Assembly: GCF_003260205.1 (NCBI RefSeq)
Contig: NZ_QERF01000005.1
Span: 1-64,000, forward strand
Origin: Winogradskyella tangerina
Lineage (GTDB): Bacteria > Bacteroidota > Bacteroidia > Flavobacteriales > Flavobacteriaceae
DNA length: 64,000 nucleotides
Direction: 5' to 3'
Shown here: piece after piece, positions 59,081 through 64,000 of the stretch
Layout of the letters: every line of letters begins with the position of its first letter
How positions within the stretch are numbered: position 1 is the first letter of the stretch
Notes under the pieces: model-generated
Databases searched by the model: none
What the model saw: only the letters and a program-made list of their open reading frames with translations
Told to the model about the DNA's origin: nothing
Position numbers and translations under genes: made by a program

Positions 59081-60010
59081 TTAGTCCCATTGCTTTAGTG
59101 TTGTAGTTAAACCTTGATATAAAGCAATGCCTGTCCAGTTGTAGGGGAGTTCGTTAACATCGAAATTTCCGTATTTAAAGCTAAATCCAGAGGTGCCATT
59201 AAAATAGCCAAAACGTTCGGCGCCTACCGCCATGTAAGACGTTTCAGTTGTAGGATTAGAGTTTCCCTTCAGTACAAAATAATTTTCGCCACTATCGTGC
59301 ATTGGTACATCACCACCAATATTAGAATAGCCTTCAGAAACACCAGCATCTGATAATTTTACTTTTGTATTTGTGAGATTGTCTTTATCGCAAGTGTATT
59401 TAAAAGCGAACACATAATGATCTGGTTCAATTACGGCACCATTGTCATTGGCGTAAGTGTAATATGGCGTATCGTATGAAATTGGATCATTTCTATTGTA
59501 CTGCGAATCTGTAGCTCCACATTTAGAAACATCAAACAAACGGTTGGCTAGGTCATTGTATTCGGCTTCTGTGATAGCGATCCATTCGCCAATAGATGCA
59601 TTCTCATAGTTTTCTCTAGACGTATTTAGGAATGACCAAATATCATCGATATTGTTTAGGGTTACAATAGCTATTTTATTTTCACTGTCTGAACCATTTG
59701 TTACCGAAATGGTGGCTGTGATCACAGGATTTGTCTCAAAATCGAACACCTGCCAAGCAGCAACACGTAATTCACCAGAATTAGAATCTAGGGTAAAGGC
59801 TTGTGAAACGGATTGTGAGCTGATGGAAAAGTTGACATCTCCAGAAAGGTTGGTATTTATGGTGGTGACAAGATCACCACTTGATGGATTTTCATCGATA
59901 GATACTTCTATATTACTATTTGAAGGAGGCGGATCAGTATTGTCTTCGGAGCTACATGCACATAAGACCAAAAGGAATAATACTGAAAATAACTGAGATA
60001 AATTTTTCAT
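59081..60010 (-). CDS. Cadherin-like-domain lipoprotein
   Basis: This 309-residue protein has a lipobox (FLLVLCACSS, Cys at about 19), a Pro/Asp linker and a cadherin-type repeat (about 32-118: SIDENPSSGDLVTTI, FTLDSNSGELRVAAW, FDFETNPVITATISV). A C-terminal domain of about 180 residues (ASIGEWIAITEAEYNDLAN, HYVFAFKYTCDKDN) has no family I recognise. Such lipoproteins are usually exposed on the outer membrane of Bacteroidota. Four phased TGGACA boxes 157-205 bp upstream may regulate it. Confidence 0.78.
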   Translation of the reverse strand: MKNLSQLFSVLFLLVLCACSSEDNTDPPPSNSNIEVSIDENPSSGDLVTTINTNLSGDVNFSISSQSVSQAFTLDSNSGELRVAAWQVFDFETNPVITATISVTNGSDSENKIAIVTLNNIDDIWSFLNTSRENYENASIGEWIAITEAEYNDLANRLFDVSKCGATDSQYNRNDPISYDTPYYTYANDNGAVIEPDHYVFAFKYTCDKDNLTNTKVKLSDAGVSEGYSNIGGDVPMHDSGENYFVLKGNSNPTTETSYMAVGAERFGYFNGTSGFSFKYGNFDVNELPYNWTGIALYQGLTTTLKQWD

Positions 60011-60166
60011 AATGTTTGTGTTTTGTGGTTTTACTTTAGTTTTTGTAGCGACTTGCTACTGGCAGTCTGCAGCCTAATCCAGCGCAAGGCACCACAAAAC
60101 TGGTCTGTCATTTCAAATGACTTCACAAACGTACTTGGAGATCAGAACGTTATGAAAAAAAGTGTA

Positions 60167-60215
60167 TGGACATTAGGTGGACATGGGGTTCAATAATTGT
60201 GGACAATTAGTGGAC
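60167..60215. promoter_or_regulatory. Phased TGGACA boxes (11-, 22- and 11-bp spacing)
   Basis: TGGACA begins at 60167, 60178 and 60200, and TGGAC(G) at 60211. All starts fall on an 11-bp grid, so the boxes face one side of the helix. The 22-bp step resembles the period of LytTR-type direct repeats. They lie in the 279-bp gap upstream of the cadherin-like lipoprotein gene; the rest of the gap shows no gene. Confidence 0.5.
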
Positions 60216-60289
60216 GAAATCATCTATGCATCTAATAATCAATTAATTATGAAATTTTAGTTAAGAAGTAAAAAGTGACAATAATCTAA

Positions 60290-60976
60290 TTATAGTTCGA
60301 AATCAATTAGGTCTCCCTGGATCTCAAAGGGATGAAAACGAGAAAATAACTCCTCGGAATACCAACCAAGCTCTCGCGTTTTCTTAACCATATCAGCGTG
60401 TTTTTGATTTTTATAGGCGTATTTCATCATGTCGTCGCCAGATTTCCAGAGTGAAAATGTGGCTTGCATTAATAGAGGCCATTCACCAATTCCTTTTGAA
60501 TAAATTAATCCGGAATATCCATCCATAGATTTAGATACAGATGGTACGTATTTCCAAAATTTGAATGCGAGTTTTGGTTTAATCGTGGCACGAGTGATCA
60601 CTGCTAATGGCTTGGTGTTATCATAGGATTGACTGGCCAAAAATGGTTCTTGTTTGCTCCATTGGCCATGGGCCTTAACGGTATGCATCAAAACGTGAGC
60701 ATGTTGTGTGCATTCCGCAATGTAATAATCCATTATTTCAGATGTAATGAAGTTTTTGGCTTCAGCTTCAGAATTAAAAACGGTAAGTAATCCAAACAGT
60801 GAAAAATCTGGCCATATTGAGAATCCATTGCCACTACCACTACCAAGTGGTTTCCAAAAACTAAGACCAGGAATGTCAGCATTAATTAATGGCGGTCTTC
60901 CCATTCGCCCTAAAGCATGCCACTTTTTTCGAAATCCTTTGTATTTAAAAAATGAAATGACTGCGGTTTGAGGCAT
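60290..60976 (-). CDS. Spheroidene monooxygenase (CrtA)-like protein
   Basis: This 228-residue protein, with KYKGFRKKWHALGRMGRPPL and LSFWKPLGSGSGNGFSIWPD near the N-terminus and VITRATIKPKLAFKFWKYVP, FSLWKSGDDMMKYAY in the second half, matches the CrtA-like family of dimeric alpha-beta barrel (ABM-like) proteins. CrtA oxidises acyclic carotenoids in phototrophs; flavobacterial homologues occur widely without phototrophy genes, and their substrate is uncertain. No crt genes are adjacent. It is the last gene of a minus-strand group starting with the VOC protein at 62156. Confidence 0.85.
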   Translation of the reverse strand: MPQTAVISFFKYKGFRKKWHALGRMGRPPLINADIPGLSFWKPLGSGSGNGFSIWPDFSLFGLLTVFNSEAEAKNFITSEIMDYYIAECTQHAHVLMHTVKAHGQWSKQEPFLASQSYDNTKPLAVITRATIKPKLAFKFWKYVPSVSKSMDGYSGLIYSKGIGEWPLLMQATFSLWKSGDDMMKYAYKNQKHADMVKKTRELGWYSEELFSRFHPFEIQGDLIDFEL

Positions 60977-61045
60977 GTAGTGGAAAACTTGATTTTTGTA
61001 AAGATACGACCACTTTAGGTTGGTAAAAACAAGTATATATTAATT

Positions 61046-61444
61046 TTAACTATTGTGATGCCCGAAGCATAGAATATAACCATCAGGATCTTCAATTTCG
61101 AAATCTCTATTGCCATAGTCTGTATTCTCAATGGGCTTAATGATCGATACACCTTTCGCCTTAAATTCGTCAAACAAACGATCAGCATTGTCAACCCAAA
61201 TGTAGGCGTCCCAGGCTTCCTTTCCGTTGGTGTGCCAACCAGCCTCAATGAATGGAATTCGATTCGGCCTTACGTAATTATCTGCGTCGAGTTTTCTTAG
61301 CATGACTGAGAAATTATCACGACTTAAAATGGCAAATTTCGGACCTTCACCAACGAAGTCAATTGAAAACCCAAGTTGATTTGAATAAAAATCAATTGAA
61401 TGTTTCACATCCTTTACGATCCATTGTATACCAACTCTTTTCAA
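61046..61444 (-). CDS. VOC family (glyoxalase/bleomycin-resistance fold) protein
   Basis: This 132-residue protein has two beta-alpha-beta-beta-beta modules: VGIQWIVKDVKHSIDFYSNQ at the start, and AYIWVDNADRLFDEFKAKGV to FEIEDPDGYILCFGHH at the end. The Glu in EDPDG is the usual metal ligand of the fold, paired with His or Gln near the N-terminus. The role (dioxygenase, isomerase or ligand binding) cannot be told. It lies 9 bp downstream of the TfoX-like gene. Confidence 0.88.
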   Translation of the reverse strand: MKRVGIQWIVKDVKHSIDFYSNQLGFSIDFVGEGPKFAILSRDNFSVMLRKLDADNYVRPNRIPFIEAGWHTNGKEAWDAYIWVDNADRLFDEFKAKGVSIIKPIENTDYGNRDFEIEDPDGYILCFGHHNS

Positions 61445-61453
61445 TTTTTGAAA

Positions 61454-61780
61454 CTATTTAGGAGGAAGTGAATTTACGTAAGCGAAGCTCTTTTCAAAAT
61501 AAGTAATCATCAGATTCTTATCAGACCAGAGTGCTTCAGGTACCAAAACATAATCTTTCATTTTTGCACCATAGGAATAATAATGCCCAGTATTGTAAGT
61601 ATCCATGAAGGTATTAGCTTCATCTTTTGGTAGTCGAATACCAATTTCAGCAGCTTTATTGAGCAAGGTAAACATATAACCATTTGAAGAGGTATAGATC
61701 ATGTTCTTGCCTTTGCGTTCGAAGCCTTCGCAGGCTCCAACAATGTCGTCGTAGACTTTTAATGCATCGTCCCAATTCAT
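61454..61780 (-). CDS. Small TfoX N-terminal-like protein
   Basis: This 108-residue protein has RKGKNMIYTSSNGYMFTLL, LPKDEANTFMD, GAKMKDYVLVP and a C-terminal helix with SFAYVNSLPPK. The pattern of a Gly-Lys-containing start, YMF strand, IRLPKDEA and YVLVP matches small stand-alone TfoX_N-like domains, which are common next to VOC genes and not linked to competence. No catalytic motif is seen. It sits between two VOC genes with gaps of 4 and 9 bp, so all three are one operon. Confidence 0.7.
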   Translation of the reverse strand: MNWDDALKVYDDIVGACEGFERKGKNMIYTSSNGYMFTLLNKAAEIGIRLPKDEANTFMDTYNTGHYYSYGAKMKDYVLVPEALWSDKNLMITYFEKSFAYVNSLPPK

Positions 61781-61784
61781 AACA

Positions 61785-62156
61785 CTAAATATGTTGATCT
61801 ATAAGAATTGCATTTCCGTCAGGATCTAATACCACGAAGCTTGCAGGTCCAGAAGTAGACTCGTCCGCTTCACTCACAAAGGTGACATCTTTTGATTTCA
61901 AATGCTTCTGAATGGCACGCACATCGTCATAACTTTCAAGTGTATTGGCCGACTGATCCCAACCTGGATTAAAGGTGAGAATATTGTTTTCAAACATCCC
62001 TTGAAATAATCCGATGAGGGTAGATTCATTTTTCATTATGAGATAGTTTCGTTCTAGCTCACCGGCAAAAACCGTGAAGCCCAGATTCTCATAAAAAGCT
62101 TTGGAAGCCTTAATATCTTTTACAGCAAGACTGACCGAAAAGGCGCCTAATTTCAT
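61785..62156 (-). CDS. VOC family (glyoxalase-like) protein
   Basis: This 123-residue protein opens LGAFSVSLAVKDIKASKAFY and closes ASFVVLDPDGNAILIDQH, the ends of a classic VOC fold. GMFENNILTFNPGWDQ in the middle is typical of the DUF-like VOC group with unknown ligands. It is the first gene of the VOC-TfoX-like-VOC operon. The M16 peptidase gene ends 40 bp before its start, so read-through is possible. Confidence 0.88.
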   Translation of the reverse strand: MKLGAFSVSLAVKDIKASKAFYENLGFTVFAGELERNYLIMKNESTLIGLFQGMFENNILTFNPGWDQSANTLESYDDVRAIQKHLKSKDVTFVSEADESTSGPASFVVLDPDGNAILIDQHI

Positions 62157-62196
62157 AATGTATTGATTTTTGTTAGTACCTAAAGGTAAACAAAAA

Positions 62197-64000
62197 TCAA
62201 TTCAGTAAGACTGGTTTTCCAAATCCTAAACCTTCTAATTTATCTAATTGTGTCTCGGCATCACCAACAATAAGATAAATCATTTGATTAGGTCTTATAT
62301 ATTTTTCAATAAGGAGTTTCACATCGTCTAAAGTCATACTATTTACGATGGCTTCACGCTGTTTTGCATAATCATCGGCGAGCCCGTTATTACTGATGTT
62401 ACTCAGCATATTTAACTTTGCGCCAAGTGTTTCAAAAGCTCTAGCTGTACTTTTAATAGTATAGCCTTTAGTGACCTCTAAATCTTTGTCGTTATAGTTT
62501 TTACCGTAATTTTCTAAGATTTCTTTCACTAGGCTCGTCGCTTCATAAGTAACATTGGTTCTAATACCACTACTTATGCTAAACGAACCAGCATAGGCCG
62601 AACCACTAAATCCAGATCTAATACCGTAGGTGTATCCTTTACCTTCGCGTAGCTCTTGTGTGAGTTGCGATGCAAACCCACCACCACCTAAGCGATAATT
62701 CATAACCGTAGCTGGATAGTAATCATTGTCTGTAGCCTTTGGCGCAGGATATCCAAAACGAATCACCGATTGCTTAGCCCCGGGTACGTCATAAAAATAG
62801 ACCGCTGAATTCTCAGGGTATTGAGGTAATGGTAATTCTGGAATGCTAATGTCTTTTGCTTCCCATTGCGTATTTATTTTTTCTAGTGCTGAAAGCACTT
62901 GCTCTTCAGAAATAGAACCAACAACGTGCATTTTCGTTAGACTTGGCGATAGATTTTTATTGTAGTAATCTTTGAGGTCTAATATTGAAATACTATTAAC
63001 CGATTCTTCTGTGCCGCTGTTGTTATAGGACAGTATGTTGTTTTCTCCATAAAGTAGTTTAGCAAACTCGTTTGAAGCAATTCTATTTGGATTAGCTTTT
63101 CCACGCTGAATGCCACTTATGGTACTCTGTTTTATAAGTTCGAATTCTTCCTCATCCCATCTTGGTTCTAGCAAAATTTCTGTTACCAAATCCATTGTAG
63201 TATCAAAATGTTTCGAAAGGGTTGTACCAGATATGGTGATATCATAATCTGAAGCATAGGCATAGATACTAGCACCAATACTTTCAATAGCATTTTCTAA
63301 TTCTTCAGGTGTTTTATTTTTCGTCCCCTTGGTCATTAGGTTTGCTAAAAGATTAGAAACGCCTACTTTAGATCTATTCTCAAGTAATAAACCACCAGCG
63401 ATCTGAATTTCAAACTGTACTAGTGGAACTTCGTCATTTTCTATACCGAATAGCTGCATACCAGAATCTAGCTCCTTTTTCCAAACCTCTGGAATATTCA
63501 ATTCTGGGCTATCACCATAAGGAGGTTCTACGCTTCTATCAAAACTGCTAGGTGTTTTTTCATAGGTAGCAGCGATGCTTGGATCGAACGTTTCTTCAGC
63601 ACCATCAACAATTTTTTCCTCAACAACATCTGCTAGTTGTGAGTTATCCAAAACCAAATTCTTTTGTCCCTTCGGAACAAAGCTAGTTGCGATATGATTT
63701 TTGTCTTTTATATAAGTGTTGTATACGCGCATTACATCTTCGGGTGTAACGGCTAGAATATTTTTCACGTCTTGATTGATAAAACCAGGATCGCCAGCAA
63801 AAATTTCGTATTGTGCTAATTGAAAGCCTTTGCCAAGTACGCTAGATAATCCTTGGTAAAAGTCTGTTTCTTGTCCGGCTTTAATTCGAGCCAGATCTTC
63901 TTCAGAAATGCCGTTCAATTCAAAATCTTTAAAACCATCTTGAATTGCCGCTGCCACTGTGTTTAAATCAGTTTGATTAAATCCAGTAACGCTCAAAACT
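62197..64000 (-). CDS. M16 family zinc peptidase, C-terminal part; 5' end outside window
   Basis: The frame stays open to the right edge, so this is the 3' portion (about 600 codons) of a larger gene; the TTG at 63996 is not a credible start. It contains the end of one M16 domain and a complete second M16B pair: PEVWKKELDSGMQLFGIEND, VSNLLANLMTKGTKNKT, and GYPAPKATDNDYYPATVMNYRLGGG cut as two blocks, with the R/Y pair in ELREGKGYTYGIRSGF. The zinc motif HXXEH is not present, so it lies upstream or belongs to the first half. Such fused proteins are periplasmic proteases of Bacteroidota. Length beyond the window is unknown. Confidence 0.88.
   Translation of the reverse strand, partial: VLSVTGFNQTDLNTVAAAIQDGFKDFELNGISEEDLARIKAGQETDFYQGLSSVLGKGFQLAQYEIFAGDPGFINQDVKNILAVTPEDVMRVYNTYIKDKNHIATSFVPKGQKNLVLDNSQLADVVEEKIVDGAEETFDPSIAATYEKTPSSFDRSVEPPYGDSPELNIPEVWKKELDSGMQLFGIENDEVPLVQFEIQIAGGLLLENRSKVGVSNLLANLMTKGTKNKTPEELENAIESIGASIYAYASDYDITISGTTLSKHFDTTMDLVTEILLEPRWDEEEFELIKQSTISGIQRGKANPNRIASNEFAKLLYGENNILSYNNSGTEESVNSISILDLKDYYNKNLSPSLTKMHVVGSISEEQVLSALEKINTQWEAKDISIPELPLPQYPENSAVYFYDVPGAKQSVIRFGYPAPKATDNDYYPATVMNYRLGGGGFASQLTQELREGKGYTYGIRSGFSGSAYAGSFSISSGIRTNVTYEATSLVKEILENYGKNYNDKDLEVTKGYTIKSTARAFETLGAKLNMLSNISNNGLADDYAKQREAIVNSMTLDDVKLLIEKYIRPNQMIYLIVGDAETQLDKLEGLGFGKPVLLN

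Noticed and set aside
60011-60166. Possible tRNA or structured RNA in the gap (GTAGC...GCTAC hairpin)
   Set aside because: No cloverleaf or anticodon arm can be drawn, and no terminator or promoter supports an RNA gene.
63994-63996. TTG as the start of the M16 peptidase
   Set aside because: The frame is open to the edge and the HXXEH motif is missing, so the gene begins outside the window.

Overview
This 64-kb window is chromosomal DNA from a low-G+C member of the Flavobacteriaceae (Bacteroidota), probably a marine, T9SS-bearing relative of Winogradskyella or Psychroserpens; the genus is a guess. The support is: type IX secretion cargo with both a type B (gliding-associated) and a type A C-terminal sorting domain; a PorP/SprF protein with an OmpA/PD40 partner; Bacteroidota promoter -7 elements (TAnnTTTG) in front of many genes; no clear Shine-Dalgarno sequences; the rpmB-rpmG-DUF4295-ftsY order; and several DUF families typical of the group. 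I see no rRNA, tRNA, CRISPR array, insertion sequence or prophage. Both ends cut genes: a giant repeat adhesin on the left and an M16 peptidase on the right.

Layout. 1-6.4 kb: 3' part of a repeat adhesin with recent 390-bp tandem repeats, then porP/sprF and an OmpA-family gene, the usual flavobacterial surface-protein trio. 6.5-8.8 kb: isoprenoid (idi), pterin (PTPS/QueD) and mannose-6-phosphate isomerase operon plus a small conserved gene. 8.8-13.4 kb (minus): a DUF4369 lipoprotein, a DUF819 permease with an extra secreted domain, and a tightly coupled five-gene operon running from an SPFH protein to a 59-residue Arc-type DNA-binding protein. 13.4-13.65 kb: a consensus sigma-54 promoter driving a short structured transcript that ends at a terminator. 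13.65-18.2 kb: hydrolase, AlkB, VanX-like dipeptidase and membrane proteins. 18.2-23 kb: two separate ECF sigma/anti-sigma operons; the first has a mirror-image divergent ECF promoter pair shared with a DUF6249 membrane protein.

23-34 kb (mostly minus): methyltransferase, MOSC protein, Tat-exported epimerase-like lipoprotein, Crp/Fnr regulator, serine hydrolase, a frameshifted membrane protein, HtpG and an S9 peptidase. 34-44 kb: KAS III, a PF14905 outer-membrane receptor, a sodium:solute symporter and a large T9SS-secreted BNR-repeat protein. 44-60 kb: housekeeping genes (recR, E2 acyltransferase, exonuclease, cinA, L28, L33, DUF4295, ftsY, rimO) mixed with secreted or lipoprotein enzymes. 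60-64 kb (minus): CrtA-like monooxygenase, two VOC proteins around a TfoX-like protein, and the M16 peptidase.

Most genes are ordinary for the family. The less-explained signals are mainly regulatory: the sigma-54 small RNA, the symmetrical ECF promoter pair, several phased repeat clusters that look like LytTR- or OmpR-type binding sites, a structured intergenic element in front of ftsY, and the SPFH-Arc operon with a candidate operator. All functional statements come from reading motifs and gene order; no database search was possible.
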